Source of the DNA: Treponema sp.
GTDB taxonomy: Bacteria > Spirochaetota > Spirochaetia > Treponematales > Breznakiellaceae
DNA length: 46,255 nucleotides
Direction: 5' to 3'
Assembly (NCBI GenBank): GCA_031265845.1
Contig: JAISCC010000074.1
Location: 1-46,255, forward strand
Shown here: positions 1 to 8,033 of the stretch, piece by piece
Layout of the letters: each line of letters starts with the position of its first letter
How positions within the stretch are numbered: position 1 is the stretch's first letter
Made by a program: the position numbers and the translations under genes
Notes under the pieces: model-generated
Seen by the model: only the letters and a program-made list of their open reading frames with translations
Told to the model about the DNA's origin: nothing
Databases searched by the model: none

Positions 1-427
1 AAACAACGGCGAAAACCATAAAGCATACATCGCCTGGATCGAATGTTCCGTTTATCTTTTCTGAAATCTGTAAAAATTCATAAAAAAGCGCAAAGAAACA
101 GAAAACCGGCAGGTATACCCTGCACAATTTTTTATTGTCCCATAAAACACACCGGAGCAGCATCATTCCCGACAGTGCCCATAATCCGTCTGGCAGACTT
201 CCCATTATCCATGTGAGAAGGGCGGGTAAATGTCCGGCGTTTTGCCGCTGAAAATCCGGTAAATCCGCCAAGCCGGCCCATGTGTAAAAAAGGAGTTCCC
301 TGTTCCTGAAAAAATAGTAGAAAGCGCATCCCAACAAAAGGAAAATCAGCGCGAATGCCGCATAGAGTATTCTGTGTTTTTGATAATTGGCAGAATATTT
401 CAAACCAGCTCTCTGTATATACAGCAA
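1..427 (-). CDS. Partial multi-pass membrane protein running off the left edge
   Basis: A continuous minus-strand frame runs from a TTG at 427 to the window edge, so the stop is not seen. The visible 142 residues hold about four hydrophobic segments: one near residues 20-40 (ILYAAFALIFLLLGCAFYYF), one around LLTWIMGSLPDGLWALSGMM, one around VYLPVFCFFALFYEFLQ and a last one at the edge. The motif EKINGTFDPGDV lies between the last two helices, a layout reminiscent of small VanZ-like or other polytopic membrane proteins, but I cannot name the family. No ATG exists upstream of residue 67, and the TTG at 427 has no clear ribosome binding site, so the start is uncertain. It follows an in-frame stop at 434-436. 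The function is unknown; the membrane location is secure, the start is not. Confidence 0.6.
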   Translation of the reverse strand, partial: MLYIQRAGLKYSANYQKHRILYAAFALIFLLLGCAFYYFFRNRELLFYTWAGLADLPDFQRQNAGHLPALLTWIMGSLPDGLWALSGMMLLRCVLWDNKKLCRVYLPVFCFFALFYEFLQISEKINGTFDPGDVCFMVFAVV

Positions 428-498
428 ATATAATTAAAACTGCTACAGGCGAGACCCGTGACAGGGGTAACATTTTCGCCGGTTATTGACAGGGATTT

Positions 499-1332
499 TT
501 ACGGCAGGCCGGTCTCGAGCAGCCTTTTCAGTTCGTCCAGCGATTTTGCCTGGTTGACAAGGCTGGAAAACTGCCGCTTATCCTCTTTGCGTGTTTCCTC
601 TTTGCCTTTCTCCCAACCTTCCTCCCAGCGAACCTGTAAGGCGTCTTTCCATTTCCATTCCGTCAGTAACATATTCTCTACCTCCGATCCGTGTTTTTTT
701 AAGAAATCTGCCAGTATCCCTTTGGCTTTACAGAAACGCACCGCTCCCTTTACCGCTTCGTTCTTGTCCATCCCGGCAGCCTCGTTCTCCCGCGCCTTCG
801 CCACAAGCCGGGCGTACCCGCCCAATGTGGAGCTTCTCTCCTCTATCGCCGGATTCACGCCCTTGTTTATGTTGTATACCGGTACCTCAAGCTCCAGCCG
901 CGCCTTATCATGTCCTCCCGTTTCCCTGAACAGGTCGGATAACTTTAGCGTCTTTACGGCGGGAAAATCTTCCTTCCCGGTGTACAGCACGATGAACTCT
1001 GGGCGGGGCACGCTTATCTTTTTGCTCGAATACAGCCGCCTGTTGTCGATTATCTTTTCGTAAATCCGCGCCATATACATCAACAGGCGCAGCGGCATAT
1101 TCGGATTGATTGTGGACTGGTGTTCGACCAGTACAACCAGCATACCGGCGATGGTGAAGGATATGTCGTTGATCATGCCCATGAACAGCGCGTTCTGTAG
1201 TGTGTTGATTTCTATGTCGTCCGCATTGGCAAACGATGTCCTGTTTACCGCGTTGTAAAGCTCCAAAAGTCGTTTTTTGTCGTTAAAGAGGAGGGTGAAT
1301 ACGCTGTCTTTGTACTTGCGATTGGCTTTCAT
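499..1332 (-). CDS. Rpn-family PD-(D/E)XK nuclease / putative transposase
   Basis: This 277-aa protein belongs to the Rpn (recombination-promoting nuclease, PDDEXK) family, which is abundant in Treponema and often annotated as putative transposase. The N-terminus (KYKDSVFTLLFNDKKRLLEL) is the usual opening of the family. The core carries VEHQSTINPNMPLRLLMY, with the Glu-x-Gln of the nuclease motif, followed by IYEKI. The C-terminal 60 residues are charged and helical (WEEGWEKGKEETRKEDKRQ), also typical. The length is normal and there is no frameshift, so the gene is probably intact. There is no Shine-Dalgarno before ATG 1332; a TATACA box ends 8 nt upstream, so the mRNA may have almost no leader. 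Family members cleave DNA non-specifically and are thought to promote RecA-independent recombination; that role is inferred here from family only. Confidence 0.85.
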   Translation of the reverse strand: MKANRKYKDSVFTLLFNDKKRLLELYNAVNRTSFANADDIEINTLQNALFMGMINDISFTIAGMLVVLVEHQSTINPNMPLRLLMYMARIYEKIIDNRRLYSSKKISVPRPEFIVLYTGKEDFPAVKTLKLSDLFRETGGHDKARLELEVPVYNINKGVNPAIEERSSTLGGYARLVAKARENEAAGMDKNEAVKGAVRFCKAKGILADFLKKHGSEVENMLLTEWKWKDALQVRWEEGWEKGKEETRKEDKRQFSSLVNQAKSLDELKRLLETGLP

Positions 1333-1557
1333 AATCTAAATGTATACCGTTTCGGCGAAAAGCGCAACACGATCGCCCGGTGAGATAGCAATTCCGATTT
1401 CAAAACGAAAATCAGCGCAACACGGATTGCCCCGCAAAGAGGTAAAAAGTAAAAGGCAAAAAGGAAACATGAGCAATTAGCAGTTGAGCCGGTTTCAAAT
1501 AAAAAGGGGAAGCGCAGTAAACAAGGAAAAGGGAAAAAGTAAAAAGGAAGCCTCCGT
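1333..1557. other. A-rich intergenic spacer with a short direct repeat
   Basis: No gene is visible. The stretch is purine rich on the plus strand. The words GCGCAACACGATCGCCC (about 1361) and GCGCAACACGGATTGCCC (about 1412) form a short imperfect direct repeat. Promoter elements for the nuclease gene lie at its left end. Confidence 0.4.
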
Positions 1558-2244
1558 CTAATCTTTCTTGAAGAATTTCCTCGTATACTCTAATTGATTC
1601 ACGCCCAGATGCTGCTCAATTTCCGCCAGAGCCATAGTAAATTGATAGACAAGAGCCATCATATGATTAGGGCTCGACACATTGAACGGATAATCCGGCG
1701 AGGCATCTTTTTTTGCGCGGACAATGACAGAAAAATCAGGAAACTGTAAAATACCGTAAGCAATGTTTTCGACTTTATCTATCCGATAGATCAAGACAAC
1801 CTCGTCATTATGCTTGTATTCGGTCATAAGCCTGCTGGCGTATATATATCCTTCGTTTGTGATTCGTTTTAATAAGTCGGTCAAAACAAATATGAGATCG
1901 CTGTACCCGATATGGTTAAGATAATGGAATTCCGTATACTCATCCTCTGTCTGCAAAATAACATAATCTATTTCACTGCGTTCATCGTATATAACCTGAA
2001 CATCGGGCCCATCATAATTTTCCCAAAAAGACGCCTCGTCAAATTCTTCGCCGTCAGATATGGGCGCGTCCGTTTCGGACACCACAGAACCGGAACCTGC
2101 CGCGGAATCCGGCGGAACAGCGTCAGACGCATCCTCGCCCTGTTTTGCCGCGGACTTTGTCAAAGCATCAAGCATAGAATCATCGGCGTTCACAAAGGCA
2201 AACGGCGCGGCAGCAAGGCAGACAATTAAAAACAACAGCTTCAT
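1558..2244 (-). CDS. Secreted hypothetical protein
   Basis: The 228-aa product begins with a classical signal peptide (MKLLFLIVCLAAAPFAFVNA, cleavage expected after VNA near residue 20), so it is exported to the periplasm or beyond. Residues 21-80 are an acidic, Ser/Ala-rich low-complexity linker; residues 80-228 look folded and alternate strand and helix (DVQVIYDERSEIDYVILQTE, LIFVLTDLLKRITNEGYIYA). I recognise no catalytic motif. The start has no good Shine-Dalgarno; a TATAAA box ends 8 nt before the ATG. It stands between the Rpn gene and the MBL hydrolase on the same strand, but gaps of 225 and 469 bp argue against an operon. The gene appears intact; the function is unknown. Confidence 0.65.
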   Translation of the reverse strand: MKLLFLIVCLAAAPFAFVNADDSMLDALTKSAAKQGEDASDAVPPDSAAGSGSVVSETDAPISDGEEFDEASFWENYDGPDVQVIYDERSEIDYVILQTEDEYTEFHYLNHIGYSDLIFVLTDLLKRITNEGYIYASRLMTEYKHNDEVVLIYRIDKVENIAYGILQFPDFSVIVRAKKDASPDYPFNVSSPNHMMALVYQFTMALAEIEQHLGVNQLEYTRKFFKKD

Positions 2245-2565
2245 TCTTTAATTTTATACCCTATCAGTTTGTTTTTAAAGTCCTGAATCATGGTTGACGG
2301 TAATTCAAGGGGCAAATTTAGGTAGTGGCAATTTTACTTTGAGCAATTAACAAAGAGTAATTACCTCTTACAAAGGGGGAAGCGCATCAATCATAAATCG
2401 TCAAAATTTTGAGGTAATATGATGAACTTTTTCGACGCTGCTCCCCCTCGCTCCATAGTCCTCATTCCGCTACGCTCCATTCCGGTCTATTTCACTACCC
2501 CCACCCATTAACAGTGGATAGTGGGTTAGTGGACAGAAGGACAGTGGACAGAGCAGCAGTTAGGC

Positions 2566-2599
2566 AGCAGTTTTACTTAGCGCTAAAAGTAAAACTGCT
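2566..2599. repeat. 13-bp perfect stem-loop
   Basis: AGCAGTTTTACTT at 2566-2578 pairs perfectly with AAGTAAAACTGCT at 2587-2599 across an 8-nt loop. It lies downstream of the minus-strand MBL gene (about 115 bp past its stop) and could be a transcript-end hairpin or a mobile repeat; there is no clear U-tract. Confidence 0.6.
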
Positions 2600-2607
2600 G
2601 GCCGGGC

Positions 2608-2676
2608 AAGCGGAGCTTATGGACAAGCATAGCTTGTGGACAAGCGGAGCTTGTCTCCCCAAAATTGAAGTTTTGG
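2608..2676. repeat. Tandem 17-bp palindromic units and a CCAAAA/TTTTGG hairpin
   Basis: Three near-identical 17-bp units follow one another; the last two read GGACAAGCATAGCTTGT and GGACAAGCGGAGCTTGT. Each holds a self-complementary core (AAGCNNAGCTT). They are followed by CCAAAATTGAAGTTTTGG, another stem-loop, which on the minus strand lies a few dozen bases downstream of the MBL stop codon. Confidence 0.6.
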
Positions 2677-2713
2677 ACCAGCTTCAATTGAATTGGTAAA
2701 ATCTTACCGGGTT

Positions 2714-3547
2714 TTAATCTTTGCGGATTTTGTCCCTGCTGTAGGCGATGTTGGCAATTTTCCCGTCAAGGCGCTTAAAGTTTGCGTCTTTCTTCTTGCC
2801 GTAAAAACAGGGGCGGCCAAGGTGTTCGCTTTCAACCGCGTCATCGGTTCCGGCAAGGATTTCATCGCATAACGCAACGGCCTCGTCAATGACAACCTTG
2901 GGAACCGCCCGCAAACCATCTCCTCCCCACATCTCCGCAAAACAAGGTTGGAATTGTTTAAAATGGACAAGACTTTCCCGATACGCCTCAATCGAAGTTG
3001 AATGAGGAAGGAACAAAAGCGTGTTGGCATTGCAGGCGTCTCCGGAAAAAACAATGCCGTTGCTGCGGTCCAACAAAACAATAGTACCCGCAGTATGTCC
3101 GGGAACGGCGATAACTTCGATAAGCCGCTCTCCCAAATCAAAAACGAAACCTTCGTATACCGGGAGGGTTTTCATTGGTTTTGCAATGGTAAAATCGCTT
3201 TCCAGAAGAACCAGATGTTTCCCTGAATTTTTTATGCCATTTTGAACATATCCCGCCCGCAATTCTTCTTTTTCATACATAAGCGCAATGTCATTGGGAT
3301 GAATATAACATTCGTCAAAGTCAAAATTACCGCCAATATGATCCACATGACCGTGGGTATTCACGAGGGTAATGGGCGCGTCCGTCAATTCACGGCAAAA
3401 GGCGCGCAGATTTCCGACACCGAGAAGGGAATCGATAAGGAGCGCCTTTGTGTTCCCTTCCACTAAATAGCACAATTCATTACCCAGTCCTATGATAGCG
3501 GTGGTATGCGGGGCAATTTCCTTTGTGGTAAAAAATTTTGAATTCAT
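2714..3547 (-). CDS. Metallo-beta-lactamase-fold hydrolase
   Basis: A 277-aa MBL-fold metal-dependent hydrolase. The zinc-binding motif THGHVDHIGG is at residues 64-73, followed by the later conserved His in AVPGHTAGT and Asp in FSGDACN, so the dinuclear metal site looks complete. Members of this general group include glyoxalase II-like and lactonase-like enzymes; the substrate cannot be told from sequence. I choose the ATG at 3547 (MNSKFF) rather than the upstream in-frame ATG at 3571, because GGAGGATT sits immediately before 3547 at good spacing. The protein has no signal peptide and should be cytoplasmic. The C-terminal tail (GKKKDANFKRLDGKIANIAYSRDKIRKD) is basic. It is not in an obvious operon. 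Confidence 0.85.
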   Translation of the reverse strand: MNSKFFTTKEIAPHTTAIIGLGNELCYLVEGNTKALLIDSLLGVGNLRAFCRELTDAPITLVNTHGHVDHIGGNFDFDECYIHPNDIALMYEKEELRAGYVQNGIKNSGKHLVLLESDFTIAKPMKTLPVYEGFVFDLGERLIEVIAVPGHTAGTIVLLDRSNGIVFSGDACNANTLLFLPHSTSIEAYRESLVHFKQFQPCFAEMWGGDGLRAVPKVVIDEAVALCDEILAGTDDAVESEHLGRPCFYGKKKDANFKRLDGKIANIAYSRDKIRKD

Positions 3548-3601
3548 ACAATCCTCCGGCAACTCATTCATTAAGTGAAATACATAACAATTGCTACATC
3601 A

Positions 3602-3624
3602 TAGTATATGATACCTATATACTA
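3602..3624. promoter_or_regulatory. Inverted repeat upstream of the MBL gene
   Basis: TAGTATAT and ATATACTA are perfect 8-bp arms separated by 7 nt. It lies 55-77 bp upstream of the MBL hydrolase start on the minus strand and includes a TATACT hexamer, so it may overlap a promoter and act as an operator. The role is inferred. Confidence 0.35.
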
Positions 3625-4320
3625 CAAGAGGATACAATACATACAACAATGAATTTCCCGCGACAAGGAGGGCGCGGCGCGGCGGCGCGTGTGAGGCAAA
3701 AAACGGATGGCGAAGCGCAAGCAACCCTGTCCAGCGCACGTCCCTCTCCGGATGCGTTGTTGCGTATCTTGCATCCTGATGAATACACCGGCGGTATTTC
3801 GCAATACGGCGAAAGCGCAATGTGTGGAAGCGCAGCCGGATAAACCGTCCGCCCTGTTGTGAATGCGCCTGCATGTGAAGGAAACGCCGCGTGCGGCGGC
3901 TGTCGCATTATAACATACATTCTTGGGAGGAAGGCGGAGCTATTTATAACATAGTCTATGGCGTATATAAACAGCATGTCTTTTTCTTTCACCACAACGG
4001 TTTTGTAGTGTCTTCTTATTAAAATCTCTTTTTAAGAGCTTAAAGCCGCGCCGGTACGTTTTGAACTGCGATTGCCTATTGCGGGAAAGCATATGCCGCG
4101 CGTTGTAATTGTCAACACTTTTTTTATGGTTTTACGGCGACGTTTGCGAGGCGGCGCACAGGCGCGTCCACGCCGCCTCTGTGAGATCGGGGCGGACGCT
4201 GGAAGCGGTCAAAAATGCTCTATTGGGAGGTTTTTCCAAAACGCCGGATTTTGAAAGAATCTTGAAAAGCAATGGCATTGGATGCGCATGGAAAAGCCTC
4301 CGCTTTGACCGGGCTTTGAA

Positions 4321-4360
4321 ACAGCGCCCTTACATAAAAGGATACCATGAAATGCGCTGT
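4321..4360 (-). terminator. Possible terminator after the GH94 gene
   Basis: ACAGCGC and GCGCTGT form a 7-bp stem with a 26-nt loop directly after the GH94 stop codon at 4362. In the minus-strand transcript it is followed by UUUC only, so it is a weak candidate. Confidence 0.3.
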
Positions 4361-4361
4361 C

Positions 4362-6755
4362 TTACATCTCAAGTACGATCTCGTTTTCCGCTTGCAACGC
4401 GGCGTTCTCAAGGTAGTTGTCCTTCAAGGGTGCGCCGTTCAGCGTGAGCGTTGTCCAGCCGGACTGTTTGCCGTTGGGATTCAACACCGTTATCTTGAGC
4501 AGCTTGCCCTGACAGCGTTTTTCGATGGTGAATTCTTTCCATGTAGAAGGAATGGACGGCGCAAGGCGCAGTCCTTTGAGATCCGGGCGGATGCCGAGAA
4601 TGCCTTCCACACAGCCGGCCATGACCGTGGACGCCGTGCCGGTGAGCCAATGCACGTGGCTTCTGCCCATGAAGGGGCTGTCGCTTCCTTCGGTGAACTG
4701 TCCGTAGATATACGGCTCAAGTTTGCGGATGTCCGCCGCGTCGTTTTGCGCGGACGGGCAGGACTCGCGGTAATACTCAAAGGCGCGGTCGCCGCGTCCC
4801 AGCAGGGCTTCGGCTAATATGAGCCAGCCTTGGGTCTGGAGGAACACGCCCCCGTTCTCCTTCACGCCCGGATTGAAAAGAATCGCAAGGGCGCCGTCAA
4901 ATGGATGTTCTTTGTACGGCGGCTCCATGATGCGCGCGCCGTAAGGCGTGTTGAGGTTGGCGTGGACGCCGTCCATAATAGTTGCGGCGCGTTCCCCGGA
5001 GGCAAAACCGGAAATGACAGCCCACGATTGGGGATTCAGCCAGAAACTCGCCTCTTTGTTGGTCTTGCTGCCCACCACCTCGCCTTTTTCGCTGAATCCG
5101 CGCACAAACCGGTCGCCTTCCCAGCATTTTTCTTCTATTATTTTTCCAAAATCCGCCTGTCGCCGCTTGAGCGACGCGGCTGTCGCGGCGTCGTTCTTCG
5201 CTTCCGCGAACAGCGCGGCTATGGCAAAGGCGTAGTAAAGCTGGAACGCGACAAACACGGAGACGCCCTTCGCGCCGAGCCGGAGGCAGTCGTTCCAGTC
5301 CGCGTGGAGACCCGCCGGAAGCCCGTATATGCCCAAGTGGTTCAGGGAGAAGTCAATGGCTTTGAGCAGATGGCTGTACACCGTGTCCGAGCCTTTATCC
5401 GCGTAGGGAACAACCTCATCAAGAAAGTCCGTGTCGCCGGTTTCGGCGATATATTTGTACACGGTGGGGAAGAGCCAGAGCGCGTCGTCAGCGCGGTAGG
5501 AAGGGTGTCCGGTCGCTCGTGCATAAGACTCGTCTTCCGGCGTGTCTTCATGCCCCGCGTTGTGGTTGAACTTGACGAGCGGGAGCGCTCCGCCGTGATG
5601 AACCTGAGCGGACAGCATGAATCTGAGGCGCTCGCCCGCCGCATCTGGATCAAGATGAATGATCCCCTGAATGTCCTGCACTGTGTCGCGGTACCCGTAG
5701 CCATTGCGCTGTCCGCAGTAGATGAGGGATGCGGCGCGTGACCATACGAAAGTGGTGAAGCACTGATAGGCGTTCCATGTGTTGATCATGTTGTTAAAGT
5801 CCGCGTCCGGCGTGTTGACCTTGAAATTGTCCAGTTTGCTGTGCCAGTGGCGCTTGATTTCCGCAGCCTCTTTGTCAGCTTTTTCCCCTGTTTCGTAGTG
5901 CGCGACAAGGGCGGCGGCTTCTTTTCCGGTCTTTTCGCCGAAAAGGAAGGTGATGACGCGGGTCTCGCCCGGGTTCAAGACAAGTTTGGCGTGAAGAGCG
6001 CCGCAGGCGTTGGCGCAATAGTTGAGCGTATTGGCGCATGTGCCGTCCTGCACCGCTTGAGGCTTGCCATACCCATTGTAGGCGCCAAGAAAAGCGTCCC
6101 GATCTCCGCAGTACGTCTCGACCGGCGCTCCGGCGAGCGCGAAAAACCGCGTCGCCTTGGCGCTGCCGTTTACGGAATTGGCGCAGTTCTCGTTGATGGT
6201 TTGCAGAATATGGTTTTTGTTGAAATAGGTGCGGGTGATGAAAAGCGTGTACTGCAAATTCACCTGATCCTGTTCGTAATTGCTCTCGTTGGTGAATTCC
6301 GCATACCCAAAAACGCTGAGAGCGCGGGGCTTGTCGTCTTTATTGGCGACTTTAAGCCGCCACACCTCATAGGTTTGCCCGCTGGGGACATAGTAGAGCG
6401 CCTCGGACGCTATCTTTCTGTAATCCGCGCTCATCGCGGTGTATCCGGCGCCATGCCTGCATTCGGAATGGTATTCTTTGACATCCTTGCCCACCGGCTG
6501 CCATGACGCCGACCAGAAGTCGCCGTCCGCGTCATCGCGCAGGTATATGTACCGTCCGGGCTTGTCTTCGTTATTGAAGACATAGCGCATAATGCGTCCC
6601 GCCGCTCCGCTCTTTACAAAACTGTACCCGCCCGCGCCGTTGGTGATGATTGCGCCGTATTCGGGCGACCCCAGGTAATTAGCCCACGGCGCCGGCGTCT
6701 CCGGCTTTGTGATGACATACTCCCGTTTGTCCGGGTCAAAATGTCCGTATTTCAT
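4362..6755 (-). CDS. GH94 glycoside phosphorylase (cellobiose/chitobiose phosphorylase-like)
   Basis: A 797-aa GH94 enzyme, full length for the family. Such enzymes use phosphate to split beta-linked disaccharides in the cytoplasm, giving a sugar-1-phosphate and a free sugar, which saves ATP. The N-terminus MKYGHFDPDKREYVI and the run PAPWANYLG are typical of the beta-sandwich domain; GYGYRDTVQD and the ADWNDC motif mark the catalytic (alpha/alpha)6 barrel, with the general-acid Asp at about residue 486. The C-terminus (TWKEFTIEKRCQGKLLKITV) is the usual jelly-roll cap. Cellobiose, N,N'-diacetylchitobiose and cellobionate phosphorylases share these features; I cannot choose between them. AAGGAG stands correctly before ATG 6755. 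A promoter-like pair (TGGACA, 17 nt, TATACT) is upstream. No transporter or regulator is adjacent, so uptake must be encoded elsewhere. Confidence 0.92.
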   Translation of the reverse strand: MKYGHFDPDKREYVITKPETPAPWANYLGSPEYGAIITNGAGGYSFVKSGAAGRIMRYVFNNEDKPGRYIYLRDDADGDFWSASWQPVGKDVKEYHSECRHGAGYTAMSADYRKIASEALYYVPSGQTYEVWRLKVANKDDKPRALSVFGYAEFTNESNYEQDQVNLQYTLFITRTYFNKNHILQTINENCANSVNGSAKATRFFALAGAPVETYCGDRDAFLGAYNGYGKPQAVQDGTCANTLNYCANACGALHAKLVLNPGETRVITFLFGEKTGKEAAALVAHYETGEKADKEAAEIKRHWHSKLDNFKVNTPDADFNNMINTWNAYQCFTTFVWSRAASLIYCGQRNGYGYRDTVQDIQGIIHLDPDAAGERLRFMLSAQVHHGGALPLVKFNHNAGHEDTPEDESYARATGHPSYRADDALWLFPTVYKYIAETGDTDFLDEVVPYADKGSDTVYSHLLKAIDFSLNHLGIYGLPAGLHADWNDCLRLGAKGVSVFVAFQLYYAFAIAALFAEAKNDAATAASLKRRQADFGKIIEEKCWEGDRFVRGFSEKGEVVGSKTNKEASFWLNPQSWAVISGFASGERAATIMDGVHANLNTPYGARIMEPPYKEHPFDGALAILFNPGVKENGGVFLQTQGWLILAEALLGRGDRAFEYYRESCPSAQNDAADIRKLEPYIYGQFTEGSDSPFMGRSHVHWLTGTASTVMAGCVEGILGIRPDLKGLRLAPSIPSTWKEFTIEKRCQGKLLKITVLNPNGKQSGWTTLTLNGAPLKDNYLENAALQAENEIVLEM

Positions 6756-6782
6756 GTATAGCTCCTTTTTTTCTTATAGATT

Positions 6783-6795
6783 GGGATTGAATCCA
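6783..6795. promoter_or_regulatory. Small palindrome in the GH94 leader
   Basis: GGATTGAATCC (6784-6794) is a perfect inverted repeat with a one-base centre, located between the proposed promoter and the GH94 start, where a sugar-responsive repressor could bind. The role is inferred. Confidence 0.25.
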
Positions 6796-6810
6796 ATATA
6801 TATGGTTGCA

Positions 6811-6839
6811 AGTATAGCATCCAGTCGCTGGCATGTCCA
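6811..6839 (-). promoter_or_regulatory. Sigma70-type promoter for the GH94 gene
   Basis: On the minus strand TGGACA (6839-6834), a 17-nt spacer and TATACT (6816-6811) lie about 55 bp upstream of the GH94 start, giving a leader of roughly 50 nt. Spacing and both hexamers fit the consensus well. Confidence 0.5.
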
Positions 6840-6975
6840 GCGCTGGCATCATGTTATGGGAAGGATGTCAAGCGGAAACCGCGAGAACATGAATGGCGCG
6901 AACTCGTAGTTTCCAGCGGCGCTATCTAACAACAAGTTCGTGTGGAAACTCCGGTTGGGATTCCAGAGGGGAGTC

Positions 6976-7030
6976 GGAGAAAATCGCCAACTCATTGTAG
7001 TATAAAAATCGCGCTAAAACGATTTTCTCC
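6976..7030. repeat. GGAGAAAATCG inverted-repeat element, copy 1
   Basis: GGAGAAAATCG (6976-6986) is a perfect 11-bp inverted match to CGATTTTCTCC (7020-7030). The same ends flank an element of similar size at 44498-44554, so this is a dispersed repeat. The rest of the 6756-7123 spacer holds the GH94 promoter and no other gene. Confidence 0.6.
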
Positions 7031-7123
7031 ACACTGATGCAAGCTGGGAGTTGTTTCCTTATGGCTCACAAATAGTCTCCCGGCTTTGTGCCGGATAGTT
7101 GCTAAACGCCTCAATAACCGCAC

Positions 7124-7913
7124 TTAAGGTTTTCGCGCCAGAATCGACACCCAGTCTTCAAACAACCACTGTTCGTCAAATAGTATAGCCGGATCGAATG
7201 AACTACGGAAGTTCTCATATAAGGCCATACTTTCATCTGTAGGTTTACCACGGATAACTCGCTCAATAATAAACCCTGCCGAAGTGACCATGGATATAAC
7301 TTCCTCGCATGTCACCTTGTTTAGTTCGCGGAATCTATCCATCGACCACGAATCAATGCCTGCGTTACGACACCGCTCTTCAAAACCAAGGCGAAGATGA
7401 GCCCATGGATCGGCGTCCGCAGGAAACATTGGAACAGATGATGACCTACCGGGCTATAATACAAAGGGCAAGTGTCAACTAAAAATATCCCCCCCCCCCC
7501 CCCGAGAGGCATTCGTATGCGTATTTTATAAACCGTTCGGGCGTTGGAACATGTTCTAACGAGTCAAGCATCATCGCGTAATCGAACGATTGCGGCGCAA
7601 AGCGCGATTCGAATATATTGGCCTCAAGCAACAGCGCTTTTTTCGGATCCACCCCCTGCGCAATACAAAGATCGGGGAATTCACGTACATCATACTCATG
7701 TCCGAACTCAGCGAAATTTCGATCTACGCCAACCGCAAACGTTGCGCCATGCTGTAACCCCGCTATAACGCCATTCCCGGTGCCGCAACCTATATCCAGA
7801 AAACGGCCACGCCGGACATCTTCCGGAATAAACCATTTGATTTTTTCGTAAGCATGCCTCACACGGCCGCGCATATTCTCCGTATCAGAAAACAATTTCA
7901 TATCTCTAGACAT
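7124..7913 (-). pseudogene. SAM-dependent methyltransferase broken at a G15 tract
   Basis: The 5' part (from ATG 7913, with GGAG at good spacing) encodes a class I methyltransferase: GRFLDIGCGTGNGVIAGLQ is the SAM-binding motif and DYAMMLDSLEHVPTPERFI the acidic motif region. At 7503-7489 a run of 15 G on the coding strand breaks the frame and a stop follows at once. The natural continuation (IFLVDTCPLYYSPVGHHLF) is in a second frame, and MFPADADPWAHLRLGFEERC onward, to the stop at 7124, is in a third, so a further one-base shift is needed near 7434. Joined, the three parts give about 260 residues, normal for the family. Changing the G-tract length alone would not restore the protein. It may be a pseudogene, or a phase-variable gene with one sequencing error. 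Confidence 0.8.
7489..7503. repeat. C15/G15 homopolymer tract
   Basis: Fifteen consecutive C on the plus strand, read as GGG codons inside the methyltransferase at the place where a short Gly run is normal (PGG-like loop). One of three such tracts in the window. Long G/C tracts are known slipped-strand sites in Treponema pallidum; the role here is inferred. Confidence 0.9.
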
Positions 7914-8033
7914 AACCACTCCTTTTTATAGAGACCCCATCCTCAAACAGAAGTTTTGCCGGGGTTATAAACAACGATAGCGCGTTTAACGCTGGCGTCA
8001 GCATCCTTACGGGATGTCCATGTCGCGCCATCC

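Larger units (their letters stand above)
2245..2713. other. Gene-free stretch packed with short palindromes
   Basis: No credible gene. The right half (2510-2700) is a run of small stem-loops and tandem 17-bp palindromic units listed separately. The left half contains GTGGCAATTTTACTTT (about 2324), which recurs as GTGGCAATTTCACTTTT near 20113, so it holds a dispersed repeat word. Confidence 0.5.
3548..4361. other. Long spacer without a recognisable gene
   Basis: No intact gene. An inverted repeat TAGTATAT/ATATACTA (3602-3624, 7-nt centre) lies about 60 bp upstream of the MBL start and could be an operator. From about 4133 to 4360 one plus frame reads as protein-like (TLEAVKNALLGGFSKTPDFE then RILKSNGIGCAWKSLRFD) but matches nothing I know and runs into the antisense of the GH94 gene; it may be a gene relic. 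Confidence 0.4.

Noticed and set aside
132-473. 113-codon minus-strand frame
   Set aside because: A longer, clearly membrane-protein frame runs through the same DNA to the left edge and explains it better.
3615-3995. 126-codon minus-strand frame
   Set aside because: No ribosome binding site, unusual composition and no match; treated as spacer.
4830-5741. 303-codon plus-strand frame
   Set aside because: Shadow of the GH94 gene on the other strand.
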